In this document: in pieces, positions 36,787 through 45,706 of the stretch
Layout of the letters: the number at the start of each line of letters is the position of its first letter
Position numbering within the stretch: the first letter of the stretch is position 1
NCBI RefSeq assembly: GCF_000299575.1
Contig: NZ_AMGO01000006.1
Span: 1 to 64,000, forward strand
Length of the DNA stretch: 64,000 bases
Source: Oceaniovalibus guishaninsula JLT2003
GTDB lineage: Bacteria > Pseudomonadota > Alphaproteobacteria > Rhodobacterales > Rhodobacteraceae
Direction of reading: 5' to 3'
Made by a program: the position numbers and the translations under genes
The notes under the pieces: model-generated
Databases searched by the model: none
The model's input: the letters and a program-made list of their open reading frames with translations, nothing else
What the model was told of the DNA's origin: nothing

Positions 36787-37503
36787 TCAATCGCCGGCGG
36801 CCGCGTCGAAGCGCCAGGCATGAAGGGTGGCGCCGTTGTCGCGCAGCCAGCGCCGCCAGAGGTCGCAATCGGGACGCAGCCGCCGGACCTGACCCCAGAA
36901 CGCCGCCGAATGATCCATATGCGCCAGATGCGCGACTTCATGGGCGGCGACGTAATCCAGCACGTCGGGCGGCGCGAGGATCAGCCGCCAGCTGAACATC
37001 AGATCGCCGCGCGACGAACACGACCCCCAGCGGGACCGCGTGTCGCGCAAGGTCAGCCGCCCCCAGCCGCGCCCCAGCGCCGCCGCATGGGCGTCGCAGG
37101 CGGTCAGCAGGCGGCGGCGCGCCTCGGCCTTGAGACAGGCCAGCACCTGCGGGCCGGCGGGCCGCGCGGGATCGACGGCGATCTCGCCTGCTTGCAGAAC
37201 AGGCGTGCGCCCCTGCCCCGCGACCACGCGATGCGCGACGCCCGCCACCGGAAGGACGGATCCCAGGGCGACGCGGCGCGGCGGGACGTGGCGCAGCAGG
37301 TGCCGCCGCACCCAGTCGCCGCGCCCCAGCGCGAAGGCCAGCGCCTCGTCCGCGCCGACGCCGTGCGGCACGCTGAGCGTCACGCGGCCGTCCAGCGCGG
37401 CCACCCGCAGCGAGATCCGGCGCGCGCGGGGGGCGCGGCGCAGGATGACGGGAACCGGCGGGTCGCCGGGCAACACAGCGCGCGATGGCAGGGGATGCGG
37501 CAT
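36787..37503 (-). CDS. YgjP/M48-type metal-dependent hydrolase (DUF45)
   Basis: A 238-residue protein of the DUF45/YgjP metallopeptidase-like family. It contains ILRRAPRARRISLRVAALDG at the N-terminus, the family motif SRWGSCSSRGDLMFSWRLILAP and the zinc site HEVAHLAHMDHSAAFW (HExxH plus a downstream His). Typically about 230-250 residues. The physiological substrate is unknown, although YgjP-like proteins are often listed as putative zinc proteases. It lies 31 bases upstream of the GntR gene, same strand, probably one operon. Confidence 0.9.
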   Translation of the reverse strand: MPHPLPSRAVLPGDPPVPVILRRAPRARRISLRVAALDGRVTLSVPHGVGADEALAFALGRGDWVRRHLLRHVPPRRVALGSVLPVAGVAHRVVAGQGRTPVLQAGEIAVDPARPAGPQVLACLKAEARRRLLTACDAHAAALGRGWGRLTLRDTRSRWGSCSSRGDLMFSWRLILAPPDVLDYVAAHEVAHLAHMDHSAAFWGQVRRLRPDCDLWRRWLRDNGATLHAWRFDAAAGD

Positions 37504-37617
37504 GGCGCCTGTCTAGGGCCGGGCGCGGCGAAGGGCCAGCGGCGAAAGGCTTTGACACGTTCGGGGCGCTATGGCAGGGGACGCCCTTGATCCCGACATC
37601 AAGGAAGACGAGGTTCC

Positions 37618-37941
37618 ATGTCCAAGGAAGAATGGGGGACGAAGCGGGTCTGCCCGACCACCGGCAAGCGCTTTTACGACCTGAACAAGTCCCCGGTCGT
37701 CAGCCCCTATACCGGCGAGATCGTGCCGCTCGATACCGGCAAGGGGTCGCGCACGATGGTCGCCGACAAGGCCGACAAGAACGCCAAGAAGGACCAGACC
37801 GACGAAGAGGATGTCGTGCTGGAGGAAGACGACGACAGCACCGACGTCGATCTGGGCGATGACGTGCTCGAGGATGACGACGACAGCGACGAGGTTTCGC
37901 TCGACGACATCGCCGACGTGGCGGGCGACGACGAGGATTGA
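37618..37941 (+). CDS. TIGR02300/FYDLN-acid family protein
   Basis: A 107-residue alphaproteobacterial protein. The N-terminal half MSKEEWGTKRVCPTTGKRFYDLNKSP (shown in part: CPTTGKRFYDLNKSPVVSPY) contains the FYDLN motif and the single CPxTG, resembling a zinc-ribbon half; the C-terminal half is almost only Asp, Glu and Ser/Thr (about residues 55-107), hence 'FYDLN acid'. Function unknown, but the family is conserved across alphaproteobacteria. It precedes tRNA-Ala. Confidence 0.92.
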   Translation: MSKEEWGTKRVCPTTGKRFYDLNKSPVVSPYTGEIVPLDTGKGSRTMVADKADKNAKKDQTDEEDVVLEEDDDSTDVDLGDDVLEDDDDSDEVSLDDIADVAGDDED

Positions 37942-37970
37942 CCGGATCGGCGCGCGGCGGAATTTTCCGC

Positions 37971-37999
37971 TTGAACTGTCCCGCCCGCGCCTCTAGTCA
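37971..37999 (+). promoter_or_regulatory. Putative promoter of tRNA-Ala
   Basis: TTGAAC (37971-37976) followed after 17 bases by TAGTCA (37994-37999), 33 bases before the tRNA. The -35 box is good and the -10 box weak; overlapping CTAGTC is an alternative. Confidence 0.4.
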
Positions 38000-38032
38000 C
38001 CCCTTGCGCGCCGAAGCGATCCGGCGCCGGAT

Positions 38033-38108
38033 GGGGCATTAGCTCAGCTGGGAGAGCGCCTGCATGGCATGCAGGAGGTCAGCGGTTCGATCCCGCTATG
38101 CTCCACCA
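38033..38108 (+). tRNA. tRNA-Ala (anticodon GGC)
   Basis: A 76-base cloverleaf including encoded CCA. Acceptor GGGGCAT pairs with ATGCTCC (one G-T), D-arm contains AGCTCAGCTGGGAGAGC, anticodon stem CCTGC/GCAGG with loop ATGGCAT gives anticodon GGC for alanine codons GCC/GCU, and the T-arm has GGTTCGATCC. The gene is intact. Confidence 0.97.
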
Positions 38109-38435
38109 TCCAATCTCTTCGATTTTCGGGGCAGGACGATACCTTGTGCGCGGCCCGGCAGGACTGGGTGGCCGCAAGGCCGTTGCGCGTCGTTCCGCGG
38201 AACGGAAGCTTCGGTCTGTCCCTCGGTGTTGGAAATCTGCGGCGGCACGGCGCCGGCCGGGTTGCGTCGCGATACCCACGCCGACCGCTGTTCAAGAAAC
38301 GTTGCACGATCCGACGCATGACAGCCGCTGCGGGCCTTATCTGACTTTGTGACCGACAAAAAGGCGGCTGTTGGTCCGGGTGCCTCGTCTTCGGTCCGAA
38401 CAGATGAAGCCGATGGCCCGTGGAACCGGTGCAGG
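38109..38435. other. Gene-free stretch between tRNA-Ala and the OFA transporter
   Basis: I find no convincing gene in these 327 bases; short open frames here overlap the tRNA and have no coding look. An imperfect inverted repeat GACCGACA...TGTTGGTC lies at about 38349-38374. No copy of the tRNA-Ala 3' end was seen in the following 2.3 kb, so there is no evidence of an attachment site. Confidence 0.6.
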
Positions 38436-38460
38436 ATTGCCCGGCACGAGGCCGGGCAAT
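38436..38460 (-). terminator. Hairpin downstream of the OFA-type transporter gene
   Basis: ATTGCCCGGC (38436-38445) and GCCGGGCAAT (38451-38460) form a perfect 10-bp stem with a 5-base loop, four bases after the stop codon of the minus-strand transporter. There is no T-run on either strand, so it may be an RNA 3'-end stabiliser or a weak terminator. Confidence 0.55.
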
Positions 38461-38464
38461 GGGT

Positions 38465-40222
38465 TCAGCTTGCCGGAACGATGCCGGGATGGGTCGTCTC
38501 GACATGGTGGCGGTCGTGAACCGGGCGCACCATCAGGTTGGCGAAGAACGCAATCACCAGAAGGCCGGCCATCGCATACATAGTTGTATTGTAAAGGCTT
38601 GGTGTGGGGTCGATCGTGCCGGCCGGTGCGATTTCCATCAGCTTCGCCACTGTGACGGTGTTCGCCGAGACAAGTTCGGTCAGTTGCGCGACGGACGCGC
38701 CGAACTTCGCCTCGAACACGGCAGGATCGACGACAGCGGCAAGGCCGCGGATGGCATCGATCTTGGACAGATCGCGCAGATAGGTGATGGCGAACGGCCC
38801 CAGCACCCCTGCCATCGACCAGGCCGTCAGCAGGCGTCCATGGATGCCGCCAACATGCAGCGTGCCGAAGATATCGGCGAGGTAGGCCGGAATGGTGGCA
38901 AAGCCGCCCCCATACATCGTGAAGATGACCATCGTGGCGGCGTAGAACATTACCAGGTAGATAACGTTGGGCGAGGCCGATACGGCCGATGCCGCGAACG
39001 GGATCGACAGGTAAAGCACGGTGCCCAGCACGAAGAAGATATGATAGGTGTTCTTTCGCCCGATATAGTCCGACATCGAGGCCCAGAAGAACCGGCCGAT
39101 CATGTTGAAAAGCGAGATCATCAGCACATAGGTTCCCGCAAAGCGCGCATCGACGATGCCCGGCAGGGTGGAACCGAAGATTTCGGTCATCATGGTCTTC
39201 GCGACGCCGATCACGCCAATGCCTGCGGTCACGTTGAAGCACAGCACGAGCCACAGAAGCCAGAACTGCGGCGTCTTGACAGCCTGGTTGATGTGGACGT
39301 TCGCCCGCGTGATCATTCCCCGCGCCGAGGCGGCGGGCGGCGTCCAGCCGGCGGGCTGCCAGCCGGCCGGCGGCACGCGATAGGAAAACGCAGCGATGGC
39401 CATGACGATGAAATACCCGATCCCGAGCGTCAGGAACGTCGCGGCGGCGCCGGTATCGCCAGTTCCGACGACATAGACACCGACCTCGGACGCACCTGGC
39501 AGCGATGCCAGATCCTGCGCCGTGGCGACGACCACCTCGACGGGGCCGGCAACGGTTTCAGCAAAGCGGCGGCCGCCTTCGGTGACAAGGTTCACTGCCC
39601 CTTCGGGGCCGAGATAGTCAGGCGCGACGGAATAGACCCGCAGCAGCCAGCCGATCAGCGGCGCACCGATGATCGCGCCGCCGCCGAATCCCATGATTGC
39701 CATTCCCGTCGCCATGCCGCGCCGGTCGGGAAACCAGCGGATGAGCGTCGAAACGGGCGATACATATCCGAGACCCAGCCCGATGCCGCCGATCACGCCA
39801 TAGCCCAGATAGACCAGCCAGAGCTGATGCCACATGATGCCCAGCGACCCGATGACAAACCCGCCGCCCCAGCAAAGCGCGGCGACAAGCCCGACCATGC
39901 GTGGTCCGACTTCTTCCAGCCATTTGCCGGCAATGGCGGCGGCGAGCCCCAGACAGACAATGGCAACCGAGAAAATCCAGACCACCGACGACAGGTTCCA
40001 GTCATCGGCCGCCGACGTGACTACGCCGAGTTCGCGCACCAGTGGTGGATTGAAGATCGACCACGCATAAACCGAACCGATGCAGAGGTGGATCGCGATG
40101 GATGCCGGTGGCACCAGCCAGCGGTTGAATCCCTCCTTCGCGACGATGTGTTCCTTGCGTAGTCGCGGAAACGGCTGGACCGCGCCCGCGGCGGTTCCGA
40201 CTTCGCTCGACCTTGCTGTCAT
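38465..40222 (-). CDS. OFA-family MFS transporter (oxalate/formate antiporter type)
   Basis: A 585-residue major facilitator with about 12-14 helices. The OFA signature appears as NRWLVPPASIAIHLCIGSVYAWSIF (read in parts), GLGYVSPVSTLIRWFPDRRGMATG and GGAIIGAPL in the first half, and GIGVIGVAKTMMTEIFG and GRFFWASMSDYIGRKNTY in the second. A roughly 90-residue periplasmic or loop insertion (about 215-300) and the repeat PAGWQPAGWTPP precede the second half; this is usual for the group. Members exchange small organic anions such as oxalate/formate; the substrate is unknown here. The ATG at 40222 has a GGGAGGGCAGC ribosome binding site. It stands alone between two tRNA genes. Confidence 0.87.
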   Translation of the reverse strand: MTARSSEVGTAAGAVQPFPRLRKEHIVAKEGFNRWLVPPASIAIHLCIGSVYAWSIFNPPLVRELGVVTSAADDWNLSSVVWIFSVAIVCLGLAAAIAGKWLEEVGPRMVGLVAALCWGGGFVIGSLGIMWHQLWLVYLGYGVIGGIGLGLGYVSPVSTLIRWFPDRRGMATGMAIMGFGGGAIIGAPLIGWLLRVYSVAPDYLGPEGAVNLVTEGGRRFAETVAGPVEVVVATAQDLASLPGASEVGVYVVGTGDTGAAATFLTLGIGYFIVMAIAAFSYRVPPAGWQPAGWTPPAASARGMITRANVHINQAVKTPQFWLLWLVLCFNVTAGIGVIGVAKTMMTEIFGSTLPGIVDARFAGTYVLMISLFNMIGRFFWASMSDYIGRKNTYHIFFVLGTVLYLSIPFAASAVSASPNVIYLVMFYAATMVIFTMYGGGFATIPAYLADIFGTLHVGGIHGRLLTAWSMAGVLGPFAITYLRDLSKIDAIRGLAAVVDPAVFEAKFGASVAQLTELVSANTVTVAKLMEIAPAGTIDPTPSLYNTTMYAMAGLLVIAFFANLMVRPVHDRHHVETTHPGIVPAS

Positions 40223-40394
40223 GCTGCCCTCCCAAGCCGGCGTCCATGGCGGGCGCCAGCGCCGACTGGAACACACTCCTTCGCGAAGGCAAGGGCGATC
40301 TTGAGGTGGATGGCACGGTGCGACACGGTCGCAAGGCGAACGTGGTCCGCCTGATAACCAGGCTTCCACCGTCAATGACGGGAATATCGATTAA

Positions 40395-40471
40395 TGGCGC
40401 GCTGGGGAGGATTCGAACCCCCGACCCTCTGATTCGTAGTCAGATACTCTATCCAACTGAGCTACCAGCGC
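40395..40471 (-). tRNA. tRNA-Arg (anticodon ACG)
   Basis: A 77-base gene on the minus strand including CCA. Acceptor GCGCTGG/CCAGCGC, D-arm TAGCTCAGTTGGATAGAG, anticodon arm CTGAC TACGAATCAG with loop CTACGAA, so anticodon ACG (read as ICG after deamination), and T-arm GGGGGTTCGAATCCTCCC. Intact. Confidence 0.97.
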
Positions 40472-40480
40472 CCGAAGCCG

Positions 40481-40509
40481 TCGATAGTCGCACGGGCCGG
40501 GGATGGCAA
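40481..40509 (-). promoter_or_regulatory. Putative promoter of tRNA-Arg
   Basis: On the minus strand TTGCCA (40509-40504) and TATCGA (40486-40481) are 17 bases apart, directly before the tRNA 5' end at 40471, leaving only a few leader bases. Confidence 0.5.
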
Positions 40510-40630
40510 GGCGGAAATCGGAACTTCTCGGCGGGGGCGCCGGGCAGGAAGCTATTGCAATCCGGTCGCGGCGGGGGAACCATCGGGCGGTGTTCGCGGG
40601 GCCAACCCGCCTGCCAACAGGGAGACAACA

Positions 40631-41587
40631 ATGATCCAATTCGCAAGCGCGATCCGCGCGACGGCGCTGGCCGCCTGTGCCGCCGCGACGCCCACGCTGG
40701 CCGGCGCGCAGGACTTCGTCAATGTGCTGACCGGCGGAACGTCGGGCGTCTATTATCCGCTGGGTGCCGGACTGGCCAACATCTATGGCGAGACGATCGA
40801 CGGCGTGCGCACGCAGGTGCAATCCACCAAGGCCAGCGTCGAGAACCTCAACCTGTTACAAGAAGGCCGGGGCGAGATCGCCTTTGCCCTGGGCGACAGC
40901 GTGGCCGCCGCCTGGGCCGGCGACGAGGAGGCGGGGTTTCCGCAGAAGCTGGACCAGCTGCGCGGCATTGCCGGCATCTATCCCAACTATATCCAGGTCG
41001 TGACGTCGCAGGAATCGGGCATCACCGACTTCGCCGGACTGGCGGGCAAGAGCCTGTCGGTCGGCGCGCCCGCATCGGGCACCGAGCTGAACGCGCGCGC
41101 GATCTTCGGCGCAATGGACATGAGCTATGACGATCTGGGCAAGGTCGAATACCTGCCCTTCGCGGAATCGGTCGAGCTGATCAAGAACCGCCAGCTCGAC
41201 GGCACGCTTCAATCGGCGGGGCTGGGCGTGGCGTCGATCCGCGATCTGGCATCGTCGCTGCCCATCAACGTGGTCGCCATCCCGGCCGAGGTGGCGCAGA
41301 CGCTGGGCGCGCCCTATGTCGCCGCCACCATCCCGGCGGGCACCTATGACGGGCAGGAAACGGATGTGCCCACGGTTGCCGTGTCGAACTATCTGGTGAC
41401 AAGCGCGGCGGTATCCGACGATCTGGCCTATCAGATGACCAAGCAGTTGTTCGAGAATCTCGATACGCTGAAGGCGTCGCATCAGGCGGCGGCGCTGATC
41501 GACGTGGAAAAGGCGCTGGACGGCATGCCGATCCCGCTTCATCCCGGCGCCGAACGCTATTACCGCGAACAGGGCCTGATCGAGTAA
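40631..41587 (+). CDS. TAXI-family TRAP transporter solute-binding protein
   Basis: A 318-residue periplasmic receptor with a signal peptide (about 1-26, ending LAGAQ). The TAXI family signature is present: FVNVLTGGTSGVYYPLGAGLA near the mature N-terminus, ASVENLNLLQEGRGEIAFALGDS and SVGAPASGTELNARAIF. TAXI proteins feed a fused DctQM permease; known ligands include glutamate and other acids, but specificity is not deducible. It heads a three-gene operon with the permease and DUF1850. Confidence 0.93.
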   Translation: MIQFASAIRATALAACAAATPTLAGAQDFVNVLTGGTSGVYYPLGAGLANIYGETIDGVRTQVQSTKASVENLNLLQEGRGEIAFALGDSVAAAWAGDEEAGFPQKLDQLRGIAGIYPNYIQVVTSQESGITDFAGLAGKSLSVGAPASGTELNARAIFGAMDMSYDDLGKVEYLPFAESVELIKNRQLDGTLQSAGLGVASIRDLASSLPINVVAIPAEVAQTLGAPYVAATIPAGTYDGQETDVPTVAVSNYLVTSAAVSDDLAYQMTKQLFENLDTLKASHQAAALIDVEKALDGMPIPLHPGAERYYREQGLIE

Positions 41588-41641
41588 ATCGCGTATCGGG
41601 GCGGCGGCGCCGCCGCGGCCCCGGACTGCCCGAAAGGCGCC

Positions 41642-43720
41642 TTGATGCAGAACCCGACCGAACCGCCCGTTCCGCGCGAATCGCACGGGGTGGATTTCAC
41701 GCCGGACGCTGTCGGGCGTCTGCTGTTCTGGATCGCGGTCGTGTTCTCGCTGTTCCAGATTGGCACGGCGGCACACCTGATCGACATGCCCAGCCAGATC
41801 GTGCGCGCGGTGCATGTCGGGTTCCTGACGCTGCTGGCCTTTCCGCTGATCGCCTGGGGCCGCGATGCGGCCCCCGCGCTGAAGGCGCTGGCCTGGGTGC
41901 TGGCGCTGGCCGGTGTGGCGGTGGCCCTTTATCAATGGTGGGAATACCAGCCGCTGATCCTGCGCGCGGGCCGCCCGCTGACACGCGATGTCGTGATGGG
42001 CTGCGTCGCGCTGGTCGTGGTGTTCGCGGCGGCCTGGACGATGATGGGCATCGCCCTGCCCGTCATTTCGGGCGCATTCCTGCTATATTGTCTTTACGGC
42101 GAATACCTGCCCGCGCCGCTGAACCATCGCGGATACGGGTTCGGGCAGGTCATCGACCACATGACCTATGGGACCGAAGGCATCTACGGCATCCCGATCT
42201 ACGTTTCGTCGACCTATATCTTCCTGTTCATCCTGTTCGGATCGTTTCTGGAACGGGCCGGCATGATCCGGCTGTTCACCGATGTGGCGATGGGATTGTT
42301 CGGGCACCGTCAGGGCGGGGCGGCCAAGGTCAGCGTCGTCTCGTCGGGGCTGATGGGCACGATTTCGGGGTCGGGCGTGGCGAATGTCGTCACGACGGGC
42401 CAGTTCACCATTCCGCTGATGAAGCGGTTCGGCTATCGCCCCGCCTTCGCCGGAGGGGTCGAGGCGACGGCCTCGATGGGCGGGCAGATCATGCCGCCGG
42501 TGATGGGCGCCGTGGCCTTCATCATGGCCGAGACGCTGGACGTGCCTTATGTCGAGGTGGTCAAGGCCGCGCTGATCCCGGCGATCCTCTACTTCGCGTC
42601 GGCCTTCTGGATGGTCCATCTGGAGGCGGGGCGCCACGGCCTGCGCGGCTTGCCGACGGACGAATTGCCGTCCCCGCTGGCCGCCATCCGCAAGAACTGG
42701 ATGCTGCTGGTGCCGCTGGGCATCCTCGTATGGCTGCTGTTCGCGGGTTATACGCCGCTTTTCGCGGGCACGGTCGGGCTGGGGCTGACGATCCTGTTGA
42801 TCCTGGGGGGATCGGTCGTGCTGGGTCTGCCCGACGGCGTTCTGCGGGTGATCTTCTGGGTCGCGCTGGGGCTGGTCGCGGCCGCGTTCCTGCAATGGGG
42901 GATCGAGGTTCTGGCGGGCGCCATCGCGCTGATGCTGGCCTGGTGCGCGATGACCCGCGGCGGACGGCAGACCATCCTGCTGTGCCGCGATTCGCTGGCC
43001 GAGGGGGCGAAGACCGCGCTGCCGGTCGGTGTGGCCTGCGCGCTGGTCGGCGTCATCATCGGTACGATGACGCTGACGGGGGCGGCCAACACGTTCGGCC
43101 AGTTCATCGTGTCGGTCGGCCAGCAAAGCCTGTTTCTGTCGCTGGTCCTGACCATGCTGACCTGCATCCTGCTGGGCATGGGGATCCCGACGATCCCCAA
43201 CTATATCATCACCTCGTCCATCGCCGGGCCCGCCCTGCTGGCGCTGGGGGTGCCGCTGATCGTGTCGCATATGTTCGTATTCTATTTCGGCATCCTTGCC
43301 GATCTGACGCCGCCCGTGGCGCTGGCGTGCTTCGCCGCGGCGCCCATCGCCAAGGAAGGCGGGCTGAAGATCTCGATCGAGGCGATCAAGGTCGCCGCAG
43401 CGGGCTTCGTCATTCCGTTCATGGCGGTCTATACCCCGGCGCTGATGTTGCAGGCGGGCGGACCGCTGGCCGACAGCATCGGCTATTGGCCCGCCGTCGG
43501 CTGGATCGTGCTCAAGGCGCTGATCTGCATCGGTCTTTGGGGGGCGGCGGTGATCGGCTGGGTGGGCCGTCCGCTGGGCTGGCCGCTGCGCGCGCTGGCA
43601 ATGGTAGCGGCCTTCACCCTGATCGCCGCCCTGCCCGTCACCGACGAGATCGGTCTGGCCCTGGCCGCCATCTTCGGCGCATTCCTCTGGCTGGGGCGAA
43701 GCAAGACCGCGCCCGCATGA
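41642..43720 (+). CDS. TRAP transporter fused permease (4TM/12TM)
   Basis: A 692-residue membrane protein fusing the small (four-helix, about residues 20-150) and large (12-helix) TRAP subunits. Visible family motifs are YGTEGIYGIPIYVSSTYIFLF (split), GTISGSGVANVVTTGQFTIP (about residues 240-260), GGQIMPPVMGAVAFIMAE and GMGIPTIPNYIITSS near residue 515. It uses the sodium or proton gradient to import the solute bound by the TAXI receptor. It ends in an ATGA overlap with the DUF1850 gene. Confidence 0.94.
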   Translation: MMQNPTEPPVPRESHGVDFTPDAVGRLLFWIAVVFSLFQIGTAAHLIDMPSQIVRAVHVGFLTLLAFPLIAWGRDAAPALKALAWVLALAGVAVALYQWWEYQPLILRAGRPLTRDVVMGCVALVVVFAAAWTMMGIALPVISGAFLLYCLYGEYLPAPLNHRGYGFGQVIDHMTYGTEGIYGIPIYVSSTYIFLFILFGSFLERAGMIRLFTDVAMGLFGHRQGGAAKVSVVSSGLMGTISGSGVANVVTTGQFTIPLMKRFGYRPAFAGGVEATASMGGQIMPPVMGAVAFIMAETLDVPYVEVVKAALIPAILYFASAFWMVHLEAGRHGLRGLPTDELPSPLAAIRKNWMLLVPLGILVWLLFAGYTPLFAGTVGLGLTILLILGGSVVLGLPDGVLRVIFWVALGLVAAAFLQWGIEVLAGAIALMLAWCAMTRGGRQTILLCRDSLAEGAKTALPVGVACALVGVIIGTMTLTGAANTFGQFIVSVGQQSLFLSLVLTMLTCILLGMGIPTIPNYIITSSIAGPALLALGVPLIVSHMFVFYFGILADLTPPVALACFAAAPIAKEGGLKISIEAIKVAAAGFVIPFMAVYTPALMLQAGGPLADSIGYWPAVGWIVLKALICIGLWGAAVIGWVGRPLGWPLRALAMVAAFTLIAALPVTDEIGLALAAIFGAFLWLGRSKTAPA

Positions 43721-44070
43721 CCGCCTGCCTCGCCATCGGCGCGGCGATCCTGCATCTGGCAGCGCCCGGCTTCACGCTGTCCTGGACCCATTCGGTCGAG
43801 CGGGTGGAGTGGCGGGAGGTCTGGCGCGTCGATCCCGCGGGGCTGTCCCTGCAATCGGCATCGGTCGAGGGGTCCGGCGCGGGGATGGAGCCGGGTCCGA
43901 ACGCGGCCTTCCGCGACGGGCGCTGGACGTGGCCCGGCGATCTGACGGTCCCGCGCCTGACCCTGGCCGCGTCGGGTGCGACCGGCGGCGGCTGGACGCT
44001 GTGCGCGGATGGCGAATGCCGTGTTCTGGGCACCGATCGCGGCCAGCCGGTGACACTCGCCCCCTGTTGA
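43717..44070 (+). CDS. DUF1850 protein (TAXI-TRAP associated)
   Basis: A 117-residue small protein of unknown function, with a short hydrophobic N-terminus (MTACLAIGAAILHLAAPGF) and the DUF1850 core FTLSWTHSVERVEWREVWRV, a pattern of a histidine-serine-x-glutamate core seen in proteins encoded next to TAXI-TRAP permeases. It is translationally coupled to the permease. A periplasmic accessory role is inferred. Its stop abuts that of the convergent TSUP gene. Confidence 0.82.
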   Translation: MTACLAIGAAILHLAAPGFTLSWTHSVERVEWREVWRVDPAGLSLQSASVEGSGAGMEPGPNAAFRDGRWTWPGDLTVPRLTLAASGATGGGWTLCADGECRVLGTDRGQPVTLAPC

Positions 44071-44835
44071 CTAGACCCAGTCCCACATCAGCCGCAGGGC
44101 CAGCGCAACGGATGTGACCACCAGCACCGGCTTGATGACGCGCGCGCCGATCCGCATGGCCAGACCGGCGCCGATCCGCGCGCCGGCGATCTGCGCGATG
44201 GCCATTGCCACCCCCACGCCCCACCAGACATCCGCAACCAGCGAAAAGACCAGAAGCGAGCCGAGGTTCGAGGCGAGGTTCAGCAGCTTGGTATGCGCCA
44301 CCGCGCGCAGCACGCCGAAGCCCGCCAGCGTGACGAATGCCAGCATGTAGAAGGCCCCCGCCCCCGGTCCCAGCAGCCCGTCATAGCCGGCGATCAGCGG
44401 CACCGCGGTGACGGCGAACACGAATGGCGACAGGCGCGCGGCGCGGTCGACGTCGCCCAAGCCGGGCTTGAGCGCGAAGAACAGCGCGATGGCGATCAGC
44501 AGCGGCGGCAGACCCAGCTGGATCGTATCGACCGGCAGCCACGACACCAGCAGCGCGCCGCCCATGCCCGCCGCAAAGGCGATGGCCGCCGTTCCCGTCT
44601 GCCGCCGCAGATCGACATGGCCCGCGCGCGCATAGCTGAAGGCCGCCGTCGCCGCCCCGCAGGCGCCCTGGATCTTGTTGGTGCCGATGGCCGTCACCGG
44701 CGGCGCGCCCGCCAGGATCAGCGCGGGCAGCGTGATCAACCCCCCGCCGCCCGCGATGGCGTCGATGATGCCGGCGACGAAGGCCGCCGCCATCAGCAGC
44801 GCCAGAAGGTCGGGCGCCAGTTCAAGCGGCCACAA
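44071..44835 (-). CDS. TSUP-family permease (TauE/SafE type) 2
   Basis: A 254-residue membrane protein with eight or so helices. TSUP repeats are FVAGIIDAIAGGGGLITLPAL (split, residues about 19-39) and GYDGLLGPGAGAFYMLAF (about 148-165), each followed by IGTNKIQGACG and AVAHTKLLNLASNLG. It resembles YfcA-like members. Substrate unknown. It starts inside the last codons of serB (14-base overlap), so the two may be co-transcribed. Confidence 0.9.
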   Translation of the reverse strand: MWPLELAPDLLALLMAAAFVAGIIDAIAGGGGLITLPALILAGAPPVTAIGTNKIQGACGAATAAFSYARAGHVDLRRQTGTAAIAFAAGMGGALLVSWLPVDTIQLGLPPLLIAIALFFALKPGLGDVDRAARLSPFVFAVTAVPLIAGYDGLLGPGAGAFYMLAFVTLAGFGVLRAVAHTKLLNLASNLGSLLVFSLVADVWWGVGVAMAIAQIAGARIGAGLAMRIGARVIKPVLVVTSVALALRLMWDWV

Positions 44836-45697
44836 AGTCGTCCCGCCCGTAACCCTGAAGATATAGCAGCGCCGTCAGATCGCCGTGATTGATCCGCAGA
44901 TCGACCTGTGCCGCGACGGCGGGCTTCGCGTGCAGCGCGACGCCCATCCCCGCGCGTTGCAGCATCGGCAGATCGTTGGCGCCGTCACCCACGGCCAGAA
45001 CGTCGGCAGGGGTCAACCCGCGCCGGACGCAGATCTCGGTCAGGGCGGCAACCTTGGCGGATTGTCCCAGGATCGGTTCGGCCGCGACGCCGGTGATCCG
45101 GCCATCCGCGACGGGCAGCGGATTGGCCCGGTGTTCGTCGAAACCCAGCCGCGCCGCCACCCGTTCGGTGAAGGGCAAAAAACCCCCCGACACCAGCGCG
45201 CACCATGCGCCATGCGCGCGCATCGTCGCCACCAGCACGTCGCCGCCGGGTGCCAGGGTGATCCGCTCGGTCCAGACGCGGTCGATCACGCCGGCATCCA
45301 GCCCAGCCAGAAGTGCCACGCGTTCGCGCAGCGCGCCCTCGAACCCGATCTCGCCGTTCATTGCGCGTGCCGTGATCGCGGCCACGCGGTCGCCGACACC
45401 GGCCATCGCGGCCAGTTCGTCGATGCATTCCTGCCCGATCATCGTGCTGTCCATATCCGCCAGAAGAACGGACTTGCGCCGCCCTTCGGCCGCCTGAAGG
45501 CACAGGTCCACGCCCTGCGATTGCAGGTCGGACCAGATCGCATCGAAGTTGGACGGCCGCTGGCGCACCGCGAACTCGGCTGCAATGTCGGGGGCAAGCC
45601 AGATCAGATCGCCGCCGCCCCAGGCGTTGCGCAGCGCCTCGGCCAGCGCGGGATCGAGCGGCGCGCGGCTGTCCGCGATCAGGGTGGCGACGAACAT
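44822..45697 (-). CDS. serB: Phosphoserine phosphatase
   Basis: A 291-residue HAD-family enzyme performing the last step of serine synthesis. HAD motif I is VLLADMDSTMIGQECIDELA (nucleophile Asp81, Asp83), followed by the SerB cap region MAGVGDRVAAITARAMNGEI; motif II is LVSGGFLPFTERVA and motif III/IV GVAVGDGANDLPML-like (ADVLAVGDGANDLPMLQRAG). The first 75 residues form an ACT-like regulatory domain with weak conservation, as in alphaproteobacteria. It starts 10 bases after ychF. Confidence 0.95.
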   Translation of the reverse strand: MFVATLIADSRAPLDPALAEALRNAWGGGDLIWLAPDIAAEFAVRQRPSNFDAIWSDLQSQGVDLCLQAAEGRRKSVLLADMDSTMIGQECIDELAAMAGVGDRVAAITARAMNGEIGFEGALRERVALLAGLDAGVIDRVWTERITLAPGGDVLVATMRAHGAWCALVSGGFLPFTERVAARLGFDEHRANPLPVADGRITGVAAEPILGQSAKVAALTEICVRRGLTPADVLAVGDGANDLPMLQRAGMGVALHAKPAVAAQVDLRINHGDLTALLYLQGYGRDDFVAA

Positions 45698-45706
45698 GGG
45701 GCGCGG

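Noticed and set aside
38033-38464. Attachment site or integrated element at tRNA-Ala
   Set aside because: No integrase, no second copy of the tRNA 3' end, and no composition change was seen in the following segment.
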